Origin: JBCCGI01 sp039029355
Lineage (GTDB): Bacteria; Planctomycetota; UBA1135; GCA-002686595
Assembly (NCBI GenBank): GCA_039029355.1
Contig: JBCCGI010000035.1
Span: 1 to 64,000 of the forward strand
Direction: 5' to 3'
Length of the DNA stretch: 64,000 bases
Part shown: positions 8,022-17,900 of the stretch, one piece after another
Numbering within the stretch: position 1 is the stretch's first letter
How the letters are laid out: the number at the start of each line of letters is the position of its first letter
The notes under the pieces: generated by a model
What the model saw: only the letters and a program-made list of their open reading frames with translations
Databases searched by the model: none
What the model was told of the DNA's origin: nothing
Program-made: the position numbers and the translations under genes

Positions 8022-9326
8022 ATGGGCTGCTTCGGCTTCTTCGTGCTGCCCGGCCACGGGCACATCCCGCCGTCGCTCGAGCTGGCGCGCCTCCTGCGCG
8101 CCCGCGGGCACGAGGTGGTGTACTACACGACCGACCACTTCCGCCCCCAGCTCGAAGAGGAGGGCATGCGCGTGGTCACCGTCAGCCTGGCCCCCGGCCG
8201 CGGGCGGTCGCGCTTCCTCGGGCGCTACGGGCGCATCCTCGACTCGTTCGGGCGACTGATCGACACCACCGTCGCCGAGCTGCCGGATCAAGTGCTTGAG
8301 GACGGCGTCCAAGCCCTGCTCGTCGACCAGTCGGTCGTGTCGGGACGGACCATCGCCGAGATCGCCGGCGTGCCGTTCGTCACCTTCATCCCGGGGCTGC
8401 CGCTGCGCCGCGACCGCAGCGGACGCCTCGCGCCGCTGTTCGCGCCGTGGGAACCGTCGACCGGCCGGCTGGCGCGCATGCGCAACCGCGCGGCCTTCGG
8501 GCTCTTCGACCTCGCCACCGTTCCGTTCGTTCGTCGCTTGAACCGCTGCCGGCGGCGCGCCGGCCTGCCGCCCCACGCCCGCTTGGACGACACGTTCTCG
8601 GACGACGTGGTGCTGACGCAGTTCCCGGCCGAGCTCGAGCCCGACGGCGTGCGGAACGACCGCCCGTTCCACCTGGTCGGCCCGCTGGTCGACCTCGAGG
8701 CGGCGGAGCGACGCGAGCTGCCCGCCGCGAGCGCTTTCCCGTGGGAGCGGATCGACGAGCGCCGCCCGCTGCTCTACATCTCGTACGGCACCGTCGCCCC
8801 GGCGACCGAGCCGCTCTACCACGCCGCGCTGGACGGCTCCGAAGGCCTCGGCTTCATGCGCGTCGTCACGATGGGCGGCCGGCCGATCCCGCCGTCGCTG
8901 GCGGACCGCGTCGATGAGCACACGCTGATCGTCCCCTTCGCCCCGCAGCTGGCGCTGCTCAAGCGCGCGGCGGCTGTGGTCTCGCACGGCGGGCTGAACT
9001 CGACGCTCGAGAGCCTGCTGCTCGGGGTGCCGATCCTGGCCGTACCGATCTGCGACGATCAGCTCGGCATCTCGGGGCGGCTGTCGTGGGCCGGCGCGGG
9101 ATTGGCGCTGCGGGCCAGCAAGCTGTCGCCCGAACCGATGCGTCGTGCGCTGACGCGCCTGCGCGACGAACCGGAGTTCCGCGACACGGCGCGCCGGCTC
9201 GCGCGCGACATTCAGCGCGGAGGCGGAGCGCCGCGCGCAGCCGACCTCATCGAGCGGCTTCTGCCGGTCCGCCGGGAGGCCCCAGCACATCCCGTAGGTG
9301 CATCGCCAGGTCCAGGTTCCCCGTGA
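8022..9326 (+). CDS. GT1-family (MGT/CrtX-like) UDP-sugar glycosyltransferase
   Basis: The 434-residue protein has the two-domain GT-B layout of UGT/MGT enzymes. The N-terminus is VLPGHGHIPPSLELARLL. The C-terminal donor-binding half contains LYISYGTVA, PFAPQLALLKRAAAVVSHGG and a PSPG-like core with HGGLNSTLESLLLGVPILAV and a final D-Q pair (CDDQ). These enzymes glycosylate small lipophilic acceptors such as macrolides and carotenoids, which suits a tailoring step for the adjacent biosynthetic cluster. It follows the GT2-like gene by 4 bp. Its last 80 bp overlap the convergent oxygenase gene. Confidence 0.85.
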   Translation: MGCFGFFVLPGHGHIPPSLELARLLRARGHEVVYYTTDHFRPQLEEEGMRVVTVSLAPGRGRSRFLGRYGRILDSFGRLIDTTVAELPDQVLEDGVQALLVDQSVVSGRTIAEIAGVPFVTFIPGLPLRRDRSGRLAPLFAPWEPSTGRLARMRNRAAFGLFDLATVPFVRRLNRCRRRAGLPPHARLDDTFSDDVVLTQFPAELEPDGVRNDRPFHLVGPLVDLEAAERRELPAASAFPWERIDERRPLLYISYGTVAPATEPLYHAALDGSEGLGFMRVVTMGGRPIPPSLADRVDEHTLIVPFAPQLALLKRAAAVVSHGGLNSTLESLLLGVPILAVPICDDQLGISGRLSWAGAGLALRASKLSPEPMRRALTRLRDEPEFRDTARRLARDIQRGGGAPRAADLIERLLPVRREAPAHPVGASPGPGSP

Positions 9327-10185
9327 CCTGGATCTTGCCGGTGACGAACTCGCGCGCGACCGCGACCCTGCCGTTCAGCACGTCGAGGAGCGTCTGCGCG
9401 TGCAGAGCGACCGACAGATCCGCGGCGCGGTCGTCGACCGTGACGCGCCCGCCGTCGCGCTGCAGCTCGATCCGCCACATACCGCCGCCCGGGCCGTCGA
9501 CGACGAAGCGATAGGAGGCCTCGAAGTCCCTCGTGCCGAGGCCGGCAACGCGCGCGCGGATGTGCTCGAACACCTGCGGGACCGTGGCGAACGCGCCGCC
9601 ATCGTCCGTGGGGGCGGCGCGCTCCGCGACCTCGGGCGCCAGCTTGCAAGCGAGCGTAAGACGCGGCGCCGGGCACAGGCGGCTCGGCGGCGAGCCCGCG
9701 TGCAGCAGCGAGCCGCGGAACAGGCACAGCCGCCCCGGCCGCGGCGAGACGGCGACCCGCGCGTCGCCCTTGCCGTCGTAGAGCACGAGCTCGCCGCGCC
9801 AGTCGAGCTCCCAGTCCTCGCACAGGAACCAGAGCGCCGTCACGTCCCGGTCCGAGGGCGGGCAGTCGCGGTGCACGCCGAGCGCGTCGCCGTGGCTGTT
9901 CAGGTTGCAATAGGCGCGGAAGGCGGTCTGGGCCTCTCCGGGGTAGTACTTCTCGACGAGCTGCAGCGTCCGCTGGCCCGCCTCGGAGTCCGCGAACTCG
10001 CCCACGTCGAGCTCGGTGACCCAGTGCTTGTACTCGAGGCTGCGCGACGTGGCCGCCTCGGAGCGCGAGTAGAGGCGCTCGCGCGAGAACTCGTGAAAGA
10101 GGCGTTTCGCGGTCTCGTCGCCGAGCTCCGCGTCGAAGACGTAGACCTGCTCGTCCTCGAGGGTTTCCTGCCTGGCAAGCGGCAT
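9247..10185 (-). CDS. 2OG-Fe(II) oxygenase fused to a C-terminal SCP2-like domain
   Basis: The 312-residue product has an N-terminal 2-oxoglutarate/iron dioxygenase domain at about residues 10-190. The iron ligands are GVHRDCPPSD (H-x-D) and a distal His in LLHAGSPPS, followed by the 2OG-binding Arg in APRLTLACKL. The C-terminal ~110 residues (FEHIRARVAGLG to GKIQVTGNLDLAMHLRDVL) look like an SCP2 sterol-carrier/lipid-binding domain with its typical G-x-I-x-V-x-G-N-L-D end. The pairing suggests hydroxylation of a hydrophobic substrate presented by the lipid-binding half. It lies between glycosyltransferase and ATP-grasp genes, so it is probably a tailoring enzyme of the cluster. Confidence 0.75.
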   Translation of the reverse strand: MPLARQETLEDEQVYVFDAELGDETAKRLFHEFSRERLYSRSEAATSRSLEYKHWVTELDVGEFADSEAGQRTLQLVEKYYPGEAQTAFRAYCNLNSHGDALGVHRDCPPSDRDVTALWFLCEDWELDWRGELVLYDGKGDARVAVSPRPGRLCLFRGSLLHAGSPPSRLCPAPRLTLACKLAPEVAERAAPTDDGGAFATVPQVFEHIRARVAGLGTRDFEASYRFVVDGPGGGMWRIELQRDGGRVTVDDRAADLSVALHAQTLLDVLNGRVAVAREFVTGKIQVTGNLDLAMHLRDVLGPPGGPAEAAR

Positions 10186-10207
10186 TGCGTTGTGTCTCTC
10201 CTAGGGA

Positions 10208-11170
10208 TCAGGACCGGGCTCCTTCCGTCGCGGCAGCCGAGAGGTAGCGCCCGCTGCTCGCGAGCGACGCCAGAAACCGCAGCGCCGTGCGGCGCCTCCA
10301 CACAAAGCCGTGGAGGGACCGCGGGAGGGGCAAGCTCGCGCGGCGTGCGGGAACGGGCATCTCGGCGACGTAGCCGCTCAGACCGAAGGGTACCTGGAAC
10401 TCATAGAACACGACTTGCTCCCTGAGCCGATCGACGCACGCCGGATCGGCCAGGGCTTGCGGGTCCTTCACGCCCACGTCGAGGCAGGCCACGCCGAGCG
10501 GGCCGCCGAGGCGCTCCTCGAGCGCCGCGAGGAAGGGCGTGAAGAAGGCGTCCATCGCCGCGAGCTCGTGCGGCGGGGGCAGCAGGCCGACCGCGCCCTG
10601 GCTGATGTTGCCGGTCGCGATCAGGTCGACGCGCTCGCCCGCGGCCGGGACACGCCCACGCTCGGCTTCCGGCAGCCGGCGCGCATAGCGCCGCTGACGC
10701 TCGCCGGCGAGTCGTTCCACGGTAGCCGTCCCGTCTCCGACGACGTGCGGGCGCACCTTCTTGTACGCGATCCGCCAAACCGGGCCGTCGCCGGGACGTT
10801 CGAGGTCGCCACGGGCACGGTGCACGATATAGCGCCAGTCCTCGACCGGGCGCTCGAGGCTCTGGGCGAGGTAGTCACGCTTCTGGCCGCAGAGGAAGCG
10901 CACGGCGGCCGCGCGGTCCGGCTGTTCGCACGCACCGCGCCCCATGAAGCCGTCCAACGGCTTGCAGAACAGCGCGTCGCCGGCATCGAACGCATCGGCG
11001 AGTAGCTCCTCGACGCGCGCGACTTGCGTGCGCGCGGGCACCAGACGGCTCATCGGAGCGAGATAGCCCAGCTCGCGCACCAGGTCACCGAAGCGGTCCT
11101 TGTGCGCGAGGCGCTCGGCCTCGTCCAAGCCGTTCAGAATCGAGCAGAAACGCACGCAGACACTCGCCAT
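10208..11170 (-). CDS. ATP-grasp family protein (sugar-transfer-associated type?)
   Basis: The 320-residue protein contains ALFCKPLDGFMGRGACE, which matches the KP-x-DG-x-x-G-x-G nucleotide-binding loop of ATP-grasp proteins linked to sugar-transfer loci. A C-terminal acidic region (GVACLDVGVKD, VVFYEFQVPFGL) may supply metal ligands. The start at ATG 11170 (MASVCVRF) is chosen because GGAGG lies 4 bases upstream; an in-frame ATG at 11326 would run across the divergent promoter region. The next gene downstream is the 2OG/SCP2 oxygenase. The likely chemistry is ATP-dependent acyl-phosphate activation and ligation to an amine or hydroxyl. The substrate is unknown. Confidence 0.55.
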   Translation of the reverse strand: MASVCVRFCSILNGLDEAERLAHKDRFGDLVRELGYLAPMSRLVPARTQVARVEELLADAFDAGDALFCKPLDGFMGRGACEQPDRAAAVRFLCGQKRDYLAQSLERPVEDWRYIVHRARGDLERPGDGPVWRIAYKKVRPHVVGDGTATVERLAGERQRRYARRLPEAERGRVPAAGERVDLIATGNISQGAVGLLPPPHELAAMDAFFTPFLAALEERLGGPLGVACLDVGVKDPQALADPACVDRLREQVVFYEFQVPFGLSGYVAEMPVPARRASLPLPRSLHGFVWRRRTALRFLASLASSGRYLSAAATEGARS

Positions 11171-11324
11171 CGAACCTCCGACGTTAAGTGCCCACAGATA
11201 GGGAGGAATGAGCGCGAGAAGCCGCAAGTTCTGCGTAACCCAAGCTCGGTGCCAAAGACGTTCGTCCGGCGCGGCAAAAGTCAAACGAGAGGGGTCCTCG
11301 TGAGGATATCGGAGGTCGCCTATC
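11171..11324. promoter_or_regulatory. Divergent promoter region of the ligase/NRPS operon
   Basis: This 154-bp gap lies between the ATP-grasp gene at 10208 and the plus-strand operon 11325-18973. It includes a GGAGG at 11311-11315 for the first ligase. No clear sigma70 or sigma54 element was found. A 31-codon frame at 11208-11303 starts one base after GGGAGG, too close for efficient initiation. Confidence 0.35.
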
Positions 11325-12758
11325 ATGACTTGTCTGCCACCGAATCAGCTCGCAGCCGCCACGCTCGCCGGCGGCCAAAGCTCGCGCATCTTGGGAGCCA
11401 ACGCCTTGTCGCTTCAAGACCCTATTGATCGCTACCACGCCCTGCTCGCGGGCGGGAGCTTCGAAACCACGCGCTCTGCACTCGAGCGCGCAATGGTTGA
11501 AAGCAACCTCTACTTCCTGGGCCGCCCGCTGTGCGGTGTCCTGCGTCCGTACTTCCTGACCGAAACGATGCACGGCGAGGTGATCGAAGCCGCCGGCGCG
11601 TTCGCGGAAGGACTCCGCAAGCTCTCCGAGCTCTTGCTCGACGACGCCGAGCTGCGGCACGAGGTCGGCCTGACACCGGAGGAAGAGCAGGTCCTGACCT
11701 TCGACCGCGAGCCGCGCGAGCTGGTTGGCAGGGTCGACGGCTTCCTGGGTGACGACGGGAGGATTCGCTTCCTCGAGTACAACCCCGAACCGGCGGCGCT
11801 GATCAATCTCTTCAAGGTCAGCTCGATTTTCGAGTCGCTGCCGATCATGCGCAGCTTTGGAGAGGCCCACTCGGTACGGAACCCGACCGCCTACAGCGCG
11901 CTGATGGAGGCCTTCTTCGAGCTGGGCGGGAAGATGGCCGAAGAAGGCGGAATCACCGTCGTGCGCCCCACCGTCGTCGACGGCGACGAGGTGACCGAGA
12001 GCCAGCACGACCTGGAGATCGACGTCGCCGTCAAGACCGTGGCCTCGCTCGGGATGGAGATGCACGTCGTCGCGGCCGAGGAGCTCACCTGCCGCGACGG
12101 CCGCGTGTTCCACGGCGACCGCGCGCTCGACCTCACCTACATCTTCGACTGGCCGAACTTCTTCGACACGATCGGCCTAGCGCACCCCTTCTGGGAGGTG
12201 CTGCGGGATGGCGGCATCCAGGTCGTCAACACGCTCTCGGGGCGCATTCTCCACGGCAACAAGGGTACCTTTGCCGTTCTGAGCGACCCGCGCTTCGCCG
12301 ATCTGTTCGAGCCCACCGTCGCCGCGTCGCTCCAGCAACACGTGCCCTGGACGCGCCTCGTACGGCCCGGCGAAACGGAATGGCGGGGTGAGACGGTCGA
12401 CCTGTTGCCGTGGATCGAGCGCGAGCGCGAGCACCTCGTGCTCAAGCCCTCGTCCTCGTACGGCGGCCTCGGGGTCGTGCTCGGCTGGCGCTCCGATCCC
12501 GCGGAATGGTCGCGCGCCCTCGCCGAGGCGCTGAAGCGTCCCTACGTCGTGCAGGAACGCGTCCACACACAGCGCGAGAGCTTCCCGCTCTTCGCGGACT
12601 CCACGTTCGCGCCGCGCGAGTGCCTCGTCGACCTCAACACGTTCGTGTGGCGCACCGAGAAACCGCAGGGCTACCTGGCGCGTATCTCGGGCAGCGACCT
12701 GACCAACGTGACCGCCGGAACGAGCACGACCGCGCCTGTGTTCGTGCTTCAAGCGTAG
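11325..12758 (+). CDS. Circularly permuted ATP-grasp ligase, paralogue 1
   Basis: The 477-residue protein resembles the circularly permuted ATP-grasp (glutathionylspermidine synthase-like) group. It has GRVDGFLGDDGRIRFLEYN with the metal-binding E-x-N, HLVLKPSSSYGGLGVVLGW as the ATP loop, and a final DLNTFVWRTEKP. It aligns along its length with the gene at 13620. GGAGG at 11311-11315 supports the ATG at 11325; the region homologous to the paralogue begins about 30 residues in. It heads a plus-strand operon (11325-18973) of ligase, hydroxylase, ligase and NRPS with gaps of 8 and 4 bp and a GTGA overlap. Likely role: ATP-dependent amide bond formation on a peptide or amino-acid intermediate. 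Confidence 0.75.
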   Translation: MTCLPPNQLAAATLAGGQSSRILGANALSLQDPIDRYHALLAGGSFETTRSALERAMVESNLYFLGRPLCGVLRPYFLTETMHGEVIEAAGAFAEGLRKLSELLLDDAELRHEVGLTPEEEQVLTFDREPRELVGRVDGFLGDDGRIRFLEYNPEPAALINLFKVSSIFESLPIMRSFGEAHSVRNPTAYSALMEAFFELGGKMAEEGGITVVRPTVVDGDEVTESQHDLEIDVAVKTVASLGMEMHVVAAEELTCRDGRVFHGDRALDLTYIFDWPNFFDTIGLAHPFWEVLRDGGIQVVNTLSGRILHGNKGTFAVLSDPRFADLFEPTVAASLQQHVPWTRLVRPGETEWRGETVDLLPWIEREREHLVLKPSSSYGGLGVVLGWRSDPAEWSRALAEALKRPYVVQERVHTQRESFPLFADSTFAPRECLVDLNTFVWRTEKPQGYLARISGSDLTNVTAGTSTTAPVFVLQA

Positions 12759-12766
12759 GAGCCAGG

Positions 12767-13615
12767 ATGGACCAAACGTTGCCGCACCCCGGCGCCTCCG
12801 TGGACGAGCAGGACAGCGAGAAGCGGATCCTCAGCCAGCGCACCCACGTTTGGGGCCTGAAGCTGGTGTCGCGCCTGGTGACCGCGCGCTGGCGCCGCCG
12901 CTCCGGGCGCACCGGCCCGGCGCGCTCGCCGCACGAGGCGCAGCGGCCGCACTTCTACTTCCCCGGCCTGACCGCTCAGCCCTGGTGGGATCCCGCCGAG
13001 CATCCGTGGATCGCCGAGCTCGAGGCCGCGGCGCCGAAGCTGCGCGCCGAGCTCGAGGCGCTGCTGGCCGATGGCTTCCTCAGCCCGCGCCCCATCGAGA
13101 CGATCGCGCCCGAGGAGCGCGACCTCGACGAGCGCCTGATCCGCAGCGGCGCCTGGCACCTGTACCGGCTCTTCTACAACGGCATCGTGCTCGAGGAGAA
13201 CTGCCGGCGCTGCCCTGAGGCAACGCGCGTCTTCCGCCGGATCCCGGGCTTCACCGGGACGGTCGGCTTCGCGGTGCTCGCGCCGGGCACGCACGTGACG
13301 CCGCACTGTGGCGCCAGCAACGCCAAGCTGCGCTGCCATCTGGGGCTCTCGGTCCCCGCGGACTGTGGCATCCGCGTCGGAGGAGAAGCCCGCACCTGGG
13401 TCGAGGACAGGTGCATCCTGTTCGACGACTCCTTCGAGCACGAGGTATGGAACCGCGGCGAGCGCCCGCGCTATGTGTTCCTGATCGACATCCACCACCC
13501 CGAGTTGACCGGCGGCGAGGTCGCCTGGTTGGAGAAGGTCTCGCGGTTCGTGCTTCGCCTCGCGCCGCGCAGGCTGCGCACGCCCCTGAAGGCCGAACCG
13601 CGCAACGCACGGTAG
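12767..13615 (+). CDS. Aspartyl/asparaginyl beta-hydroxylase-like dioxygenase
   Basis: The 282-residue protein has the C-terminal catalytic core of AspH/LpxO-type enzymes. THVTPHCGASNAKLRCHLGL contains the first iron His and the 2OG-binding region. FDDSFEHEVWN gives the second His, and ERPRYVFLIDIHHPEL closes the domain. This family uses two His ligands without an Asp, as seen here. GGAG lies just before the ATG, 8 bp after the first ATP-grasp gene. Sitting between two paralogous amide ligases and upstream of an NRPS, it probably hydroxylates an amino-acid residue, fatty acyl chain or carrier-bound intermediate. Confidence 0.85.
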   Translation: MDQTLPHPGASVDEQDSEKRILSQRTHVWGLKLVSRLVTARWRRRSGRTGPARSPHEAQRPHFYFPGLTAQPWWDPAEHPWIAELEAAAPKLRAELEALLADGFLSPRPIETIAPEERDLDERLIRSGAWHLYRLFYNGIVLEENCRRCPEATRVFRRIPGFTGTVGFAVLAPGTHVTPHCGASNAKLRCHLGLSVPADCGIRVGGEARTWVEDRCILFDDSFEHEVWNRGERPRYVFLIDIHHPELTGGEVAWLEKVSRFVLRLAPRRLRTPLKAEPRNAR

Positions 13616-13619
13616 CAAC

Positions 13620-14975
13620 ATGACGCAGGGATTCAGCAGAGAGGTCGCGGGACGCTACGAGGAGCTGCTCGAGGGCAAGCACCTCGCAACGACGGCCAAG
13701 GCCATGGTCGAAGCCGACCGCGGCATGTACATCGACACGGACGAGGTCCCGCTGCGGCCGGTCTTCCTGTCGCCCGCGGTGCACGAGGGCGTGATGCGCT
13801 CGGCGACGCTGGTCATGCGGGGCCTGAACGCGGTGGCGGACCACCTGCTCTCGTCGGCGGAGGCGCGCCGCCGGATCCGCCTTACCGCGGCAGAGGAGCG
13901 CATGGTCGCGACCGATCCGCGGCCCGGCGAGATCGTGGGTCGCCTGGACGGCATCCTCGACCAACAGGGCGAGATCCGCTTCGTCGAGTACAACACCCGG
14001 CCCGGGTCCGTGGTTAAGCACATCCGGCTCAGCGACACGTTCACCGAGCTGCCTATCTTCGAGGAGCTCGGCGCGCAGGCGCAGCTGAAGCCAACCTTCG
14101 GGCGCTCCGGCTTTCGCTTCGCGCTCGAGTCGCTGAAGTCGCGCTTCGACCTGGGGCCGACCCCGATGCTGACGGCGGTCGGCGAGCCCGGAGACGTCAC
14201 CGGAAGCGACGTGGCGCCGGATGCCCTCTACATCGGGCAAGCCCTCGATGAGGCCGGCTTTCAGGCCGAGCTGGTTCCGTTCCGCGAGCTGACGTGCCGC
14301 GAGGGGCGCCTCTACCGGGGCGACCGAATCGTGCGCGCCGCCTACGTCATGAACTGGCACACGTTCCCCGACGAGGTGCCGTTCGAGCACGACTTCTGGG
14401 GCTGCGTCAAGAGCGGCGAGCTGATGCTCCTCAACTCGGGCGCTGGGCAGGTGCTGCGCGCGAAGAAGGACGTGTTCGCCGTGCTGCGCGACGGCTCGCT
14501 GCGGCACCTGCTCGACGATGACGTGGCGGAAGCGGTCGAGCGCTACATCCCCTGGACGCACATCGTGGAGGAGCGCGAGGTCGACTTCCACGGCGTTCGC
14601 GCCGGGCTGCGCCAGCTCCTCTACGACAACGGCCCGCGCATGGTGCTCAAGCCGACGTCGGGCTACGGCGGACAGGGCGTCGTGCTCGGCTGGGCGTGCA
14701 CGCCGGACGAGTGGCGCGAGCACGTCGACGCGGCCTTCGAGGCTCCGTTCGTCGTGCAGGAGCGCGTCATGCTCTTCAAGGAGTCCTTCCCTTGGCTCGT
14801 CAACGGTAGGCCGCAGCGCGAGGACTTCTACATCGACCTGAACCCCTTCGTGTGGAACACCGGCCGTGTCGAGGGCTGCATGGCGCGCGTCTCCCCCACC
14901 GAGATCACCAACGAGTGCAGCGGAGGAGGCGCCTCAACCGCGGTGTTCATCGCCCAGGAGCTGGCGGCCCGGTGA
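13620..14975 (+). CDS. Circularly permuted ATP-grasp ligase, paralogue 2
   Basis: The 451-residue protein is paralogous to the gene at 11325. GRLDGILDQQGEIRFVEYN is the E-x-N metal site, MVLKPTSGYGGQGVVLGW the ATP loop, and DLNPFVWNTGRVEG the C-terminal signature. The N-terminal ~120 residues (GRYEELLEGKHLATTAKAM, VFLSPAVHEGVMRSA) match the equivalent part of paralogue 1. It starts 4 bp after the hydroxylase and its stop overlaps the NRPS start (GTGA). Two related ligases in one operon suggest two successive ATP-dependent couplings or two different amine substrates. Confidence 0.78.
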   Translation: MTQGFSREVAGRYEELLEGKHLATTAKAMVEADRGMYIDTDEVPLRPVFLSPAVHEGVMRSATLVMRGLNAVADHLLSSAEARRRIRLTAAEERMVATDPRPGEIVGRLDGILDQQGEIRFVEYNTRPGSVVKHIRLSDTFTELPIFEELGAQAQLKPTFGRSGFRFALESLKSRFDLGPTPMLTAVGEPGDVTGSDVAPDALYIGQALDEAGFQAELVPFRELTCREGRLYRGDRIVRAAYVMNWHTFPDEVPFEHDFWGCVKSGELMLLNSGAGQVLRAKKDVFAVLRDGSLRHLLDDDVAEAVERYIPWTHIVEEREVDFHGVRAGLRQLLYDNGPRMVLKPTSGYGGQGVVLGWACTPDEWREHVDAAFEAPFVVQERVMLFKESFPWLVNGRPQREDFYIDLNPFVWNTGRVEGCMARVSPTEITNECSGGGASTAVFIAQELAAR

Positions 14976-17900
14976 GTCCCGGCGAGCGGACCGACGCCGC
15001 ATCACCGGCGGCGCGGCGCGAACGTCTCCGGCGCTCGCTCCAGCAACTCTCACGGCGCGCGACGCACCCGCTGTCCGTCGGCCAGCGCGCGCTGTGGTTC
15101 CTGCATCGCCTCGCGCCCGACAGTGCCGCCTACAACCTGTACCTGGCGGCGCGCGTGCGCGGCCAGGCCGACCGGCGAATCCTGGCGGCCGCGCTCGAGC
15201 GACTCGCCCACCGTCACGCGGCGCTCCGGACGGTGTTCGGCGAGAGGGAAGGCGTACCGTTCCAGCGCATCCTGGCCGAGGTCCGCTTCGAGATCGACGA
15301 GCAGGACGCGCGCGGGGAGGACGCCGACGCGCTCAACGCGCGCATCCGTCGCGAGGTGCGCCGCCCGTTCGAGCTCGAGGCGGATCCGCCTCTGCGTGCG
15401 GCGCTGCTGCGGAACTCGGACGTCGGAGACGTGCTCGTGCTGACGGCCCACCACCTGATCGGCGACTTCTGGTCGCTGGTCGTGCTGCTGCGCGACCTCG
15501 GCGCGTGCTACGAGGAGGCCCGCGACGGCGTCTCGGTTCCGCCGCCGCCCAAGACGGTCGACTACATCGACTTCCTGCGCTGGCAGCAGGAGATGCTCGC
15601 CGCGCCGCGCGGGGCGGAGCTCGAGGCGTACTGGCGCGCCGAGCTGTCCGGCGAGCTGCCGACGCTGGACCTCCCCCCCGGACGCCCCCGGCCGCCGCAG
15701 CAGACGTTCGACGGAGCCACGCACGGCGTGGTCGTGCCGCGCGCGCTGCTCGAGCCGTTGAAGGCGCTCGCGCGCGCCGAGGGCACGACCCTCTACGTCG
15801 TGCTCCTCGCCGCGTATGTCGCGCTGCTCCACCGCTATACCGGACAGCGCGACGTGCTCGTCGGATCGCCGGTCGCCGGGCGCAGCCGGCCGGACTTCGA
15901 GGGGGTGTGCGGGTTCTTCGTCAACATGGTCGTGCTCCGCGGGCGCCCGCGTCAGGGGCAGTCGTTCGCCGAGCTCGTGCGCGAGCTCAAGCGCACGACG
16001 CTCGCGGCGCTCGAGCACCAGGACTATCCCTTCCCGCTGCTCGTCGAGGCGCTCAACCCGCGCCGCGATGCGTCGCGTCCCCCGCTGCTGCAGGCGACGT
16101 TTGTGCTGCAGCGCAGCCAGGACGCCGGCGTACCTGTCCTGTCGCCGACGCGCGGAGGTCAGCGCATCCGCCTCGGGCCGCTCGAGCTCGAGTCGCTCAG
16201 CCTCGACTCCGAGGCTACGCAGTTCGACCTCACGCTCTTCGCCCAGGAGACCGAAGAGGGGCTCCTCGCCGAGCTGACATACAACGTCACGCTGTTCGAG
16301 CCCGCCTTCATCGAGCGGATGGGGCGCCACCTCACGCGCCTGCTCGAGCACCTGGGACGGTCACCCGAGCGCGAGCACGCGCTCGCCCCGTTGGTCTCCG
16401 AAGACGAGCGCAGCGAGCGCGCCGCCGTCTGCGGTCCGGACGAGCCGGAGCCCTGGCTGCCGGTCCACCGCTCGTTCGAGCGTCAGGCCGCGGCAACCCC
16501 CGACCGCCGCGCGCTGGAGTGGGACACGGGCGAGCTCACCTTTGCCGAGCTCGACGCGCGCGTACGGCGGCTCGCCGCGGGCCTAGCAGCGCGCGGCGTG
16601 AGCCGCGGGGATGTCGTGGGGCTCCACCTCGCGCGCTCGCCGGAGCAGCTCGTCGCCGTCCTCGCGGTGCTCCGCGCGGGAGCGGCGTACACGCCGCTCG
16701 ATCCGGCCTACCCCGCCGAACGCATCGCGCTCGCGGTCGAAGACAGCGCACCGAAGCTGGTGCTGACCGATGCGGCCGCGCGCGACGGCCTGAACGTCCC
16801 CGCGGCGTCCGTCGCGCAGGTGGAGCGAGAGGGACGCGACGGCGCGCCCGCACCCCCCGGCGTCGGCCCGGATGACCTGGCGTACGTGCTCTTCACGTCC
16901 GGCTCGACCGGCCGGCCCAAGGGCGTGATGGTGCCGCACCGCGCGCTCGCAAACCACATGCGTTGGATGCAGGACGAGCTGCCGCTCGCGGCCGACGACC
17001 GCGTGCTGCAGCGGACGTCGTTCGCGTTCGACGCGTCGGTGTGGGAGCTCTTCGGCCCGCCGCTCGCGGGGGCGACCCTGGTCCTCGCTCCGACGCGCGC
17101 GGCGACCGACCTCGGCGAGCTGCGGCGCGCCCTCGCCGAACGAGCGATCACCGTGGTGCAGATGGTGCCGTCGCTGCTCGACGCCCTGCTCGAAGCCAGC
17201 GCGCTGGCCGGGTGCGAGGCGCTGCGCCGCGTCTTCTGCGGCGGCGAGGCGCTCTCGCCTCAGCTGGCGGCGCGGTTCTTCGCGCACAGCGACGCGCGGC
17301 TGATCAACCTCTACGGCCCGACCGAAGCGTGCGTCGACAGCACCTGGCACGAGGTGACGGAGAACGACGTCGACACGGTGCCGATCGGACGCCCGATCCA
17401 CGGCGCCGCGTGCCACGTCGTCGACGCGAACGGCATGCCGGTGCCGGACGGCATCCCCGGCGAGCTGTGGCTGGGCGGGCGCGGCCTGGCTCTGGGCTAT
17501 CGCAACCGCCCGGCGGAGACGGGCACCCGCTTCGTGCCCGATCCCTGGAACGGTCGCGGCACACGGCTCTACCGCACCGGCGACCGCGTCCGCTGGAACG
17601 ACCAGGGGCAACTCGAATACCTCGGGCGCGTCGACCGCCAGCTGAAGATCAACGGCGTGCGCATCGAGGCGGGCGAGATCGAACACGCGCTCGCGTCGCA
17701 TCCGGACGTGCGCACCTGCGCGGTGGCACGCGACGGTGAGGACGGGACCCTCGCGGCGTACGTGGTCCCCCACGGCGCGGCCGCGCCGGAGGCCACCGCG
17801 CTGACGGAGTGGATGGAGCGCCGGCTGCCGCCGCCCGTGGTGCCGCGCCGCGTTGTGCTGCTCGACGAGCTGCCGCTCAGCCCGAACGGGAAGGTCGACC

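Noticed and set aside
11208..11303. 31-codon leader-like frame before the ligase/NRPS operon
   Set aside because: GGGAGG ends one base before the ATG, too close for normal initiation, and there is no amino-acid run suggestive of attenuation.
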